In this document: positions 47,031 through 57,326 of the stretch, one piece after another
Position numbering within the stretch: the stretch's first letter is position 1
Layout of the letters: every line of letters starts with the position of its first letter
Assembly: GCF_018860425.1 (NCBI RefSeq)
Contig: NZ_JAHKPI010000014.1
Span: 124,001 to 188,000, forward strand
Direction of reading: 5' to 3'
From: Marinobacter sp. F3R08
GTDB lineage: Bacteria; Pseudomonadota; Gammaproteobacteria; Pseudomonadales; Oleiphilaceae
DNA: 64,000 nt
Made by a program: the position numbers and the translations under genes
Notes under the pieces: generated by a model
Databases searched by the model: none
Told to the model about the DNA's origin: nothing
The model's input: the letters and a program-made list of their open reading frames with translations, nothing else

Positions 47031-47924
47031 CTAGAGTTCGTCTTCCTGAGGCAGATACTTTTCTTCCAGTTCCCCGATCAGCCCCATACCCATATCTTTG
47101 ACGATGTCTCCATGAGCGGATCGTTCTACAGAAAGCTTTGCCGGCGAGCCAGCCTGACCAAGTTCTGTTATAGCCGCTTTTACCGCATGATGCATAGCTG
47201 TGACAGGCACAAGGGCGAAATGGACAATCTTGGGCCCGATCCAGGCTAGCTGATCTCTGGAAAGACCTTCCAGCCAACCAACAATCACCAATGAAACAGG
47301 GCAACCCACGGTATCCACAAACCGTTTAATGTCTTCTTTCGTCGAAAACAGCCGCGAAATGGGCTGTACCAGATCTGCGCCTGCTTCATAGTAGGCCCGG
47401 GCCCGTGTCACGGCATCATCAAAATCCACGGCATCTGTCCTGGCAATAATAAGTGTGTCCCGATGACTCCGGTTGTCCGCTGCCGCGCGAATCTTGCTGA
47501 CGCCCTCTTTCATCGAAATCAAGGTGTTGGTGGTATCTACACACACAGGGCAGCGTTTCGGACTAACTTGGTCCTCAATCACCACACCCTGAACACCGGC
47601 TCGCTCGAATTCATGTAACGACTTGATCACATTGATGGCATTGCCATAGCCGGTGTCCATATCAGCAATAATCGGTTTGCTCGATACGTAACACATTTTT
47701 TCTACGGCCAGCACGTTCTCGGTTCTCGAGTACATCTCTACATCAGGTAAGCCCAGTTGTTCCGCAGAGATAGAAAAGCCGCTCGAAAGCATCAGATCAA
47801 TACCGTCTGCATCTGACGCCAGTCGGGCGCTTAGCGCATCACCAACGCCAACAGAAACGAGGGGACGCCCGTCGGCCTCTGCCAACATCTGGCGTACGCT
47901 CTTAGTAACAGTCGCTTTTAGCAT
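47031..47924 (-). CDS. isocitrate lyase / PEP mutase family lyase
   Basis: TIM-barrel enzyme of 297 residues in the isocitrate lyase/PEP mutase superfamily. The metal-binding DMDTGYG (88-94) resembles PEP mutase and dimethylmalate lyase. The gating loop has Lys123-Arg124-Cys125, retaining the catalytic Cys that lyases (PrpB, isocitrate lyase) share and decarboxylases or mutases lack, but the following Gly-His is Pro-Val. The start at 47924 (MLKATVTK) has AGGAG six bases upstream; the ATG two codons earlier is too close to it. It is the last gene after the TRAP importer, so it probably cleaves the imported acid or its hydrated derivative. Exact substrate unknown. Confidence 0.85.
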   Translation of the reverse strand: MLKATVTKSVRQMLAEADGRPLVSVGVGDALSARLASDADGIDLMLSSGFSISAEQLGLPDVEMYSRTENVLAVEKMCYVSSKPIIADMDTGYGNAINVIKSLHEFERAGVQGVVIEDQVSPKRCPVCVDTTNTLISMKEGVSKIRAAADNRSHRDTLIIARTDAVDFDDAVTRARAYYEAGADLVQPISRLFSTKEDIKRFVDTVGCPVSLVIVGWLEGLSRDQLAWIGPKIVHFALVPVTAMHHAVKAAITELGQAGSPAKLSVERSAHGDIVKDMGMGLIGELEEKYLPQEDEL

Positions 47925-47960
47925 GTTCATCTCCTGGAAATCGAATTATGGATGCCTCGT

Positions 47961-48515
47961 TTACACCTGAAGCTCTCTGAGAATGGTGTCCTGATCTTTG
48001 TTATAAGTGATCCATAAACCCCTGTGGAAAAGATTCTTGAATCCGATAAAGGCAAGTTCAACGGCCATTCCTACAAAACCGAAAGGCACAAGGAAATAGA
48101 CGGGATATTTCGGGTACATCTCGCCCGCCGCGGGGAACGCGTGTCCGGCAGCCGCCCCGTCCAGCGCATAGCCAAGAGAATAGAAAGCGACAATCGCCAT
48201 CAGACTAAATTCTGCAGTGATGACCAGAAGATAGAGGGGCTTCTGGACGGCGCCGGGCAAGCGGTCAAATAACATCGGAATTCTCGGCGATACCCCCATC
48301 GAAAAGGCATAAAACACAATGGGAAGCACCGACAGCGGCATCAGATAGAACATCACTATTTCGTAGACACCCGGGATCGAATTACCCGTCACATTCCGGG
48401 AAAACACATCAGCAGAAATTGACAGGATCATGCCAGCCAGCGCAAGCCCGCTAAACACCAGCCCTAAGCCTTTGATGAACCCGAAAACGTGGTAAAGCCC
48501 ATTCAGTACACGCAT
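47961..48515 (-). CDS. TRAP transporter small permease (DctQ-type)
   Basis: Inner-membrane protein of 184 residues with four predicted helices (about 13-35, 48-70, 92-115, 136-160), the DctQ pattern. LSISADVFSRNVTGNSIPGVYEI is the conserved cytoplasmic loop region. It pairs with the large permease, whose gene ends nine bases upstream. Gene order is binding protein, large permease, small permease, then lyase. The usual TRAP order puts the small permease before the large one. Confidence 0.87.
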   Translation of the reverse strand: MRVLNGLYHVFGFIKGLGLVFSGLALAGMILSISADVFSRNVTGNSIPGVYEIVMFYLMPLSVLPIVFYAFSMGVSPRIPMLFDRLPGAVQKPLYLLVITAEFSLMAIVAFYSLGYALDGAAAGHAFPAAGEMYPKYPVYFLVPFGFVGMAVELAFIGFKNLFHRGLWITYNKDQDTILRELQV

Positions 48516-48524
48516 AGTCAGGCC

Positions 48525-49835
48525 TTATCTTGAAATGGTTGAGGGAAGCCAGGTAGCGAGCTCCGGGAAAAGAATCATCGCCCCGCAGACAAACACAGCC
48601 ACCGCAATAGCCATCTTCGTGGCCGGCCTGAAAATCTTGCTGGCCGGCACTCCACTGGTTCCGGCCGCAGAATAGACACTCAAGCCAACCGGCGGCGTAA
48701 TCAGTCCCAGCGTGCAGATAACAGCGATAAAGACCCCAAACCAGAGAACGTCGATTCCCGCCTGTTCAATGACCGGCAACACCACTGGCAGAGCCATGAG
48801 GATCACTGCGGTTCCTTCAATGAACATGAACAGGAAGAAGAAGGCGATCGCAAGAATGATCAGTACAATCGACGGATACTGAATCAAGAACTCGATCATC
48901 GAGAGAATCCGTCTCGGCAACAGGGAAAAAGAAACAAACCGGCCGAAAATCGCCGCACCAATCAGGATCAGGACTATCATTCCGGTAACGACAGCCGTAT
49001 CCCTGACCGACGAAACCATGAACGTCCGGTCAACCTTGCCCAGAACCAGGGCTGTAACAAACGCGCCAAGTGCTCCAATCGCGCCGGCCTCAGTCGGGGT
49101 AACCAGCCCGAGGTATATGCCACCAAAAATCAGGGTGAACATAAAGATACCCACGGCCACGACCGTAATGGCTCTTCTCGCACCGATCTTAAGCTCTGGG
49201 GACGAAGCCACATCTATTGAGGATTCAGATCCATTGCGGTGCATGACAATCACACAGCCAACAAACACCAGCATGGTCAACACGCCAGGAATCATCGCCG
49301 CCATGAAAAGATCGCTTATGGGCGTTTCGGTAATGACGCCATAAAGTATCAATATGATACTCGGAGGAATAATGCCGGACAGGGACCCACTGGCAGCGGC
49401 AATAGCACCGGCCAGGTCCGGACGGAAACCATAATTTCGCAATTCCGGAACGGCCACACTGCCAAGGGATGCAGACGTAGCTGCCCCTGAACCGGATACC
49501 GCACCCAGAAAACCACCAATAACCACCGTCATGGAACCCAGTACCGTGGGTTTACCCTTGGACGCCTTGTAAACCATAACGAAGGCATCCTGAACCACCC
49601 CTGATTTAAGGATGAACTGCGCCATGATGACGTAGAGAGGAATCGTCGTCAGTGCATAACTGGCGATCTGTCCAAAGGGATCCGACCTCAAAAACGCCGC
49701 AGCAATATTGAAGTCTTGAATAAGAACCAGACCCATCACCCCAATCCCAAGAAGAATCGAATGGATGTGGAAACCGGCCGCCATCAGGACCAGAAAGGCA
49801 CAAACAATAGAGAGTATGAACAGTGGGTCACTCAT
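48525..49835 (-). CDS. TRAP transporter large permease (DctM-type)
   Basis: Sodium-coupled transport subunit of 436 residues with about 12 hydrophobic segments. Family motifs include GAVSGSGAATSASLGSVAVPEL and GIIPPSIILILYGVITETPISDLFMAAMIPG, as well as ITPPVGLSVY near the C-terminus. It lies 82 bp downstream of the binding-protein gene and nine bases before the small permease gene. Confidence 0.93.
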   Translation of the reverse strand: MSDPLFILSIVCAFLVLMAAGFHIHSILLGIGVMGLVLIQDFNIAAAFLRSDPFGQIASYALTTIPLYVIMAQFILKSGVVQDAFVMVYKASKGKPTVLGSMTVVIGGFLGAVSGSGAATSASLGSVAVPELRNYGFRPDLAGAIAAASGSLSGIIPPSIILILYGVITETPISDLFMAAMIPGVLTMLVFVGCVIVMHRNGSESSIDVASSPELKIGARRAITVVAVGIFMFTLIFGGIYLGLVTPTEAGAIGALGAFVTALVLGKVDRTFMVSSVRDTAVVTGMIVLILIGAAIFGRFVSFSLLPRRILSMIEFLIQYPSIVLIILAIAFFFLFMFIEGTAVILMALPVVLPVIEQAGIDVLWFGVFIAVICTLGLITPPVGLSVYSAAGTSGVPASKIFRPATKMAIAVAVFVCGAMILFPELATWLPSTISR

Positions 49836-49917
49836 GGGAAATTAACGCTCTGGTTAGCAAAAAAGCTGCGCCGTCTACGAACAGACAACGCAGTCATTCG
49901 TCGTTGCGATGGGCGTT

Positions 49918-51012
49918 TTACAGATCGTGAATGGCGTCAGGAACGTCTCCGCCCTGTTCAATCACGATGTCTCGCCACAGACGGGCCAATTTTTTACCCG
50001 GAAGCCCTTTCTGCTCCAGGTTATCGATGTAATCAAACCAGGTTTTTTCCATACCCGACATCAACAGTTCCTGAACCTCCGGAGCCAATTCACTCACCGG
50101 AACAAACTCTGCACCGTTTGCCTGGGTCTTCGCCATAATATCCTGACGACGATCCACCCAGAGCTGCGCGCCCTTGGTGATCTGATCAGAGGCCGCCTCG
50201 AGCATCACGCTCTGCAGGTCCTCGGGCAGTGCATCCCATTGGTCTTTGGTAAGCGCTATAACCGAAGCAAAATGTCCAAGGTTTACATCCGTTACCGTGT
50301 ACTTGAACAGTTCATCAAACCCGTATCCGGTCCAGTCAGAAATAAACAGGAAGCTGCCGTCGACGGCACCACGACTCAGTGCATCGAAAAGATCAAAAGC
50401 CGGCATTGTAATAGAGTTGATACCAACGTTTTTGGCGTACATCTCGTGGATACGGGAAGGTGTTCTGAGCGTTACGCTCTGAACATCGTCGACCGTTTCA
50501 AACCGGTGCCCGGTGGTCGAAATGGAGTATTCCTCTGAAATGGTAATTGGAATCGCAACCAAACCGTTCGCTTCGTACTCAAGTTCAGAGAACGTTTTTC
50601 CGTCCATCAACGGCTCATCGCTCTCTATCAGGGCTTTCAACGCCAGGCTACCGATTTCCGGGCTGGACTTGGTCAGAGGAAGCATCGGTACTTCAGACAT
50701 CGGAAACATTGCCGGATCATAGGTTGGCAGGAGAGGAGCAGCTATCTGCACAATGCCCTGCTTCAAGGCATCCGGCTCATTGGTAGCCTTTACCAGTTCG
50801 CCTGATACAAACGGGGTGAAGGTGATCCTGCCATCACTTTTTTCTTCTACCTGTTCCATCCATGGCTTTGTAAAGCCCTGCCATTGGCCATGGCTGGCGC
50901 TCAACGCAGAAGTCACTCGGAAATTAAAGCTCTCCTGGGCCAGAACAGGGCCAGAAGAAAAACAGGCAGCAAGGGCGACGCCCACGGTCATGCGACGAAC
51001 AAACCATTTCAT
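49918..51012 (-). CDS. TRAP transporter periplasmic binding protein (DctP-type)
   Basis: Precursor of 364 residues with a signal peptide (MKWFVRRMTVGVALAACFSS to PVLA, cleavage predicted before QES at about 26). Arg183 in VTLRTPSR sits where the family's conserved carboxylate-binding Arg is found, so the ligand is probably an organic acid. The QGFTKPWMEQVEEKSDGRITFTPF segment is typical. First gene of the importer-lyase operon, transcribed divergently from the TetR gene across a 344-bp gap. Confidence 0.9.
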   Translation of the reverse strand: MKWFVRRMTVGVALAACFSSGPVLAQESFNFRVTSALSASHGQWQGFTKPWMEQVEEKSDGRITFTPFVSGELVKATNEPDALKQGIVQIAAPLLPTYDPAMFPMSEVPMLPLTKSSPEIGSLALKALIESDEPLMDGKTFSELEYEANGLVAIPITISEEYSISTTGHRFETVDDVQSVTLRTPSRIHEMYAKNVGINSITMPAFDLFDALSRGAVDGSFLFISDWTGYGFDELFKYTVTDVNLGHFASVIALTKDQWDALPEDLQSVMLEAASDQITKGAQLWVDRRQDIMAKTQANGAEFVPVSELAPEVQELLMSGMEKTWFDYIDNLEQKGLPGKKLARLWRDIVIEQGGDVPDAIHDL

Positions 51013-51200
51013 ACCAGAATCCTCAAGAACTTGTTGTTGTCTATGGCGTTACAGCGTTCGGTAATCATCGACGTCACGATACGTTAACGAAAAGCCGTAC
51101 ACCTGTTCTAAATATTTGCTGATAAAACCGGACTCTGTCAACAAATCAGTAGGAATTTATTGGATTATCACCTCAAACCCCCTCAAAAAGGACAGTTAAC

Positions 51201-51216
51201 GACGATTTTAATCGTC
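51201..51216. promoter_or_regulatory. palindromic operator candidate for the TetR regulator
   Basis: GACGATT-TT-AATCGTC: perfect seven-base arms around two bases. It lies between the divergent TRAP-lyase operon and the TetR gene, the normal place for a TetR-family operator. Confidence 0.6.
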
Positions 51217-51271
51217 TACTGCTATTAGGATTAGTTTAAAGATGGTTTTTAGCTATTTTATAAGCATTAAT

Positions 51272-51300
51272 TTTACAAACAGTTGTTCTATTATTATCAT
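51272..51300 (+). promoter_or_regulatory. candidate sigma-70 promoter for the tetR-hydratase genes
   Basis: TTTACA (51272-51277), 17 bp, TATCAT (51295-51300), in an AT-rich stretch. It starts transcription about 50 bp before the TetR gene. On the minus strand TTGACA (51141-51136) could be the -35 of the TRAP operon, but its -10 is poor. Apart from these sites and the palindrome at 51201 the gap 51013-51356 shows no gene. Confidence 0.5.
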
Positions 51301-51356
51301 CAGCCAATCAGAAATCGCTTTTCAGCTCTCAGTCCACTCTCTAAGGAGAAACACCA

Positions 51357-52058
51357 ATGAATGAGACCTTTGCTGCCCAGGAGTCAGGAATGGACGAAGA
51401 CAGCGTAAAAAGGCAAGAGAGAAGCGAAGTCACAAAACAGGGAATTCTGGATGCGTCCGAGCGACTGTTTGCTACCCGAAGCTTTGCCTCCGTTTCTCTT
51501 CGTGAGATTGCCAAGGCCGCGTCGGTTGGTGTTGCTACCGTGAATTACCATCTGGGCAGTAAAGACGACTTGCTGAAAGCCGTTTTCCTGCGCCGAGCCA
51601 TTGAGCTCAACCGTGAACGGGTAGCCATGCTCAATGAATCCGAGGAGACCTCCGCTGGATCAGTCATTCCTCTTCGGCAAATCATGCGGGCATTGCTGCT
51701 TCCGGGTATCCGGTGGTCATTTGATCAAGGCCAGCGGGGACTCTTCATTCAGTTCATGATCCGCTGCCAGCTTGATCCATCATCTCCTCTGAATGAACTT
51801 TTCTATCGGGATGTCAGACATCTTCAGCGCTTCGTCCCGCACCTCAAACGAACACTACCGGAGCTGGACGAAGCCGATATTCACTGGCGTTTGCATTTCG
51901 TTCTTGGCGCTCTTCACTACACCATTACGGACCTTAAGCGACTGGATGAGGTGAGCAATGGACTGTGCAATACCAACAGTATGGATGAGTCAGTCAATCG
52001 AATCGTTGCCTTCTGTGAAGCAGCGTTTCGAGCAGGCCCGGTCAGTGTGTCCAATTAA
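51357..52058 (+). CDS. TetR/AcrR-family transcriptional regulator
   Basis: A 233-residue regulator. The N-terminal helix-turn-helix runs from KQGILDASERLFATRSFASVSLREIAKAASVGVATVNYHLGSKDDLL (about 27-75), a clear TetR DNA-binding domain. The C-terminal part is similar to TetR_C domains found in CerR-like proteins (around GIRWSFDQGQRGLFIQFMIRCQ). AAGGAG lies eight bases before the ATG. It precedes the two hydratase genes and faces the TRAP-lyase operon, so it probably represses both sides until the substrate or a product binds. Confidence 0.88.
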   Translation: MNETFAAQESGMDEDSVKRQERSEVTKQGILDASERLFATRSFASVSLREIAKAASVGVATVNYHLGSKDDLLKAVFLRRAIELNRERVAMLNESEETSAGSVIPLRQIMRALLLPGIRWSFDQGQRGLFIQFMIRCQLDPSSPLNELFYRDVRHLQRFVPHLKRTLPELDEADIHWRLHFVLGALHYTITDLKRLDEVSNGLCNTNSMDESVNRIVAFCEAAFRAGPVSVSN

Positions 52059-52094
52059 GTTACGCCCCGTATCGTTTTTATCTGGAGCAACGTC

Positions 52095-53348
52095 ATGAAC
52101 CAAACCATCGCCGAGAAGATTTTTTCCCGTGTTGCTGGCCGTACGATCAGTGCCGGTACCGAAGCGATTTTTCCACCTGACCTGATTACCGCCTATGACT
52201 ATCCGGGCTATATCGATAAATACGAAACACAGATGGTCGAAGAACTTGGGATCACCAGTGTAAAACACCCAGAGCGTTTCGTGCTGTTCATTGACCACCT
52301 CTATCCTGCTGGTACCGCCAAAGCCCAACAGATTCATCAGATTACCCGAAGGTTCGCAAAGCGTTACGGTTTCAAACTTCATGAAGGAGACGGCATAGGA
52401 CATCAGGTAATCTCAGAGAAGGGATACGTTAAACCTGGTATGTTCGTAACCCACTTTGATGGTCATATCAGCACTATCGGCGCTCTGGGAGCTCTCGGTA
52501 TTGGTATACGAAACAGCATGATCGAAGCGTTTGCTACCGAAGAGGTATCATTGGTCGTTCCTGGTTCAGTACGCATAAATCTCGAGGGCGCATTACAAAG
52601 AGGGGTCACGTCGCGCGATGTATTCCACTGGATCGTCCGAGAAATAGGTCCTGACGGCTGCCGGCAGGCTGTGATCGAGTACGGAGGTAAAGGCCTTCAA
52701 TCCCTGGAAATGGATGAACGCTTTACTTTGTGCAACCTTGCCATGTTTCTCGGCGGCATTTCAGCAGTCATGGAAACGGATGAACAAACGGACCAGTATC
52801 TTGAGCGAACAACCGGCAAAAGGCATCCGCCTGTTTTCGCGGATCCCGGTGCCAGGTACGAAAGGGAAGTGACCATTAATCTTTCTGATGTGGAGCCCGT
52901 TCTTGTTGCGCCGCCATCTCCGGCGAATACGATCTCCATCAGTGACGCTCTCGGTACCCGGATTGATTCGGGTTACATCGGCTCCTGCGCCAGTGGACGA
53001 ATCAAGGACTTTCAGCAGGCACTTGAGATTCTCGAGGGCAAACATGTTGCCGAGTACTTTCGGCTGAACGCAGTACCCACTACCACTCGTATCCAGGCAC
53101 AGATGAGTGAACTTGGGCTGACTCCCAAACTTATTAACGCGGGAGCCCAGGTCCATGTATCAACCTGCGACTTTTGCATTGGTCAGATGGGGGCACTCAG
53201 CGAAGGTGAGCGCTCAGTTTCAACGGGTACACTGAATATCCCCGGGAGAATGGGCAGTAACCGCGCCGAGATTTTCACGGCGAGCCCTTACACAATTGCT
53301 GCAACAGCCATTAATGGAAAAATAACAGATCCACGTACAATGCTTTGA
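52095..53348 (+). CDS. aconitase-family hydratase, large subunit (divergent)
   Basis: A 417-residue protein of the LeuC/aconitase class. The three iron-sulfur ligands are kept: Cys298 in GSCASGRI and Cys358/Cys361 in TCDFCIG; the 60 and 3 residue spacings equal those of LeuC. Other signatures are changed: GIGHQV (His103) for GICHQV, and FDGHISTIGALGA for the usual DSHTCTYGALGA. It therefore should be an active [4Fe-4S] hydro-lyase with an unusual substrate. It starts 36 bp after the TetR gene and is followed after ten bases by its small subunit. Candidates are substituted maleates or itaconate/citraconate-like acids; leucine synthesis is unlikely because leuA/leuB are absent. Confidence 0.82.
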   Translation: MNQTIAEKIFSRVAGRTISAGTEAIFPPDLITAYDYPGYIDKYETQMVEELGITSVKHPERFVLFIDHLYPAGTAKAQQIHQITRRFAKRYGFKLHEGDGIGHQVISEKGYVKPGMFVTHFDGHISTIGALGALGIGIRNSMIEAFATEEVSLVVPGSVRINLEGALQRGVTSRDVFHWIVREIGPDGCRQAVIEYGGKGLQSLEMDERFTLCNLAMFLGGISAVMETDEQTDQYLERTTGKRHPPVFADPGARYEREVTINLSDVEPVLVAPPSPANTISISDALGTRIDSGYIGSCASGRIKDFQQALEILEGKHVAEYFRLNAVPTTTRIQAQMSELGLTPKLINAGAQVHVSTCDFCIGQMGALSEGERSVSTGTLNIPGRMGSNRAEIFTASPYTIAATAINGKITDPRTML

Positions 53349-53358
53349 GGGCACATTC

Positions 53359-53874
53359 ATGCTACCAAAAATTCAAGGCAGGGCTGCCTGGGTTTTTCAG
53401 GAACCCAACTTCGACATTGACCTGATTGTTGGCGTCGACCACATGAAGACGCAAGACGTTAACATACTGAAATCGGTCTGTATGACCAGTTTCGATCCGG
53501 AGTTTCCCGATAAGGTGAGGGCAGGCGACGTCATCATAGGAGGTAAAAACTTTGGTTATGGGCACCCCCACTATCCATCCTGCCGCGCACTGAGAGCTCT
53601 GGGTATCAATGCAATCATTGCAGAATCCTTTTCACCAGGGTTTTACAGAGGCGAATCCTCCAATGGCTATCCACTGATCGAATGTCCCGGGATCACCTCG
53701 GCTGTGGAACGCTGGCAGACGATATCTTTCAACTGGGAAACAGAACAGATATCAGTTGAAGAAACCGGGGATGTTCTCCAGTGTCAGAGGGTTCCGTTAA
53801 AAAGCAAAGATCTGATTCTAACGGGCGGTATTATTGGCTATCTTAAAAAAGTGCGCCTCGAAAAAGAGGGATAG
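53359..53874 (+). CDS. aconitase-family hydratase, small (swivel) subunit
   Basis: A 171-residue LeuD-type swivelling-domain protein partnering the large subunit just upstream. GGKNFGYGHPHYPSCRALRA (61-80) replaces the canonical GxNFGCGSSREHAPxAL: the Ser-Ser-Arg-Glu segment that contacts substrate and acts in catalysis is missing, with His-Pro-His-Tyr-Pro instead. IAESFSPGFYRGESSNGYPLIEC matches the next LeuD segment (SFADIFYxNxxxNGxLPI). The ten-base gap places it in one operon with the large subunit. Confidence 0.82.
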   Translation: MLPKIQGRAAWVFQEPNFDIDLIVGVDHMKTQDVNILKSVCMTSFDPEFPDKVRAGDVIIGGKNFGYGHPHYPSCRALRALGINAIIAESFSPGFYRGESSNGYPLIECPGITSAVERWQTISFNWETEQISVEETGDVLQCQRVPLKSKDLILTGGIIGYLKKVRLEKEG

Positions 53875-53993
53875 GTGACTCACAGCGCCTTCGTCTCTGT
53901 ACGGTTACGTCTGCACTGTGATTCATCGTATACTGCCGAGACTTCTCAGGCAGGGCCTAAGGCCTGCTTCAGTTCCACCAACCAGGCTTAATC

Positions 53994-54758
53994 ATGACGT
54001 CTCCGAGCTCCACTGACATTCCGGACCACAAGCCAAGGCCCTGGGTCGATCTGCTGGTCAGCATTATCATTCCATCGGTTATCCTGATGAAATTCAGTGG
54101 CGATGAGCACCTTGGCAACGTGAACGCGCTGCTCCTGGGCCTCGCCTTTCCTTTGGGCTGGGGTCTGTTCGAGTTGGTGAAGTACCGTAAGAAAAACTTC
54201 ATCGCCGTGCTCGGACTGATCAGTGTCGGACTCACCGGGGGCATCGGATTACTGGAACTTGATGCCGGTTGGCTGGCCATCAAAGAGGCGGCAATTCCTG
54301 CGGTGATTGGTCTGGCCGTTCTGGCATCCACCCGAACCAGATACCCGTTGGTGCGGACCCTGCTGTATAACCCCACCGTTCTGGATGTGGAAAAAATTCA
54401 CAAGAGGTTGAAAGAGCACAACCGGGTAGGGGAGTTTGAGGCCCGTTTGCTGAAAGCCAGTTACTTTTTCTCCGGAACCTTTCTGTTCTCATCCATTATG
54501 AATTACGTGTTGGCGAAATGGATAGTTGTCAGCCCCTCGGGTACTCAGGCTTTCAACGAAGAGCTTGGGCGGATGACTTTGGTCAGTTATCCGATGATCG
54601 CCATTCCCTCCATGATCATGATGATGCTGATTTTCTACTACCTCTGGCGCACGATTCGTCGTCTGACGGGATACACCCTGGAAGATGTCATGGCGCCCCA
54701 TCTGGCAGAGAAAGAGAAAGAAAAAAACAAATCGTCGGAATCGACCACCGGAGAATAA
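53994..54758 (+). CDS. VC0807-type membrane protein
   Basis: Integral membrane protein of 254 residues, matching the VC0807/DUF3159-like family of unknown function. Predicted helices lie at about 17-33, 44-60, 68-88, 95-112, 155-175 and 195-218. The C-terminus is charged and lysine-rich. It is convergent with gyrB and shares a terminator with it. Confidence 0.75.
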   Translation: MTSPSSTDIPDHKPRPWVDLLVSIIIPSVILMKFSGDEHLGNVNALLLGLAFPLGWGLFELVKYRKKNFIAVLGLISVGLTGGIGLLELDAGWLAIKEAAIPAVIGLAVLASTRTRYPLVRTLLYNPTVLDVEKIHKRLKEHNRVGEFEARLLKASYFFSGTFLFSSIMNYVLAKWIVVSPSGTQAFNEELGRMTLVSYPMIAIPSMIMMMLIFYYLWRTIRRLTGYTLEDVMAPHLAEKEKEKNKSSESTTGE

Positions 54759-54792
54759 GCAAGCGCCAGCGGGTCGAAGTAACGCCGGACAT

Positions 54793-54833
54793 AAAAAAGC
54801 GGCGGAGGTTTGAAAGCCTCCGCCGCTTTTTTT
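54793..54833. terminator. bidirectional terminator between VC0807-type gene and gyrB
   Basis: A 16-bp stem (AAAAAAGCGGCGGAGG with CCTCCGCCGCTTTTTT) and an eight-base loop, flanked by A and T runs so that it works for both convergent genes. Confidence 0.93.
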
Positions 54834-54857
54834 ATTACTGCTGAATGTGGTGCCAGA

Positions 54858-57326
<2,469 letters not shown>

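Noticed and set aside
47286..47300. A TGAAACA copy inside the lyase gene as another activator site
   Set aside because: A single half-site inside coding sequence without a nearby -24/-12 promoter is expected by chance.
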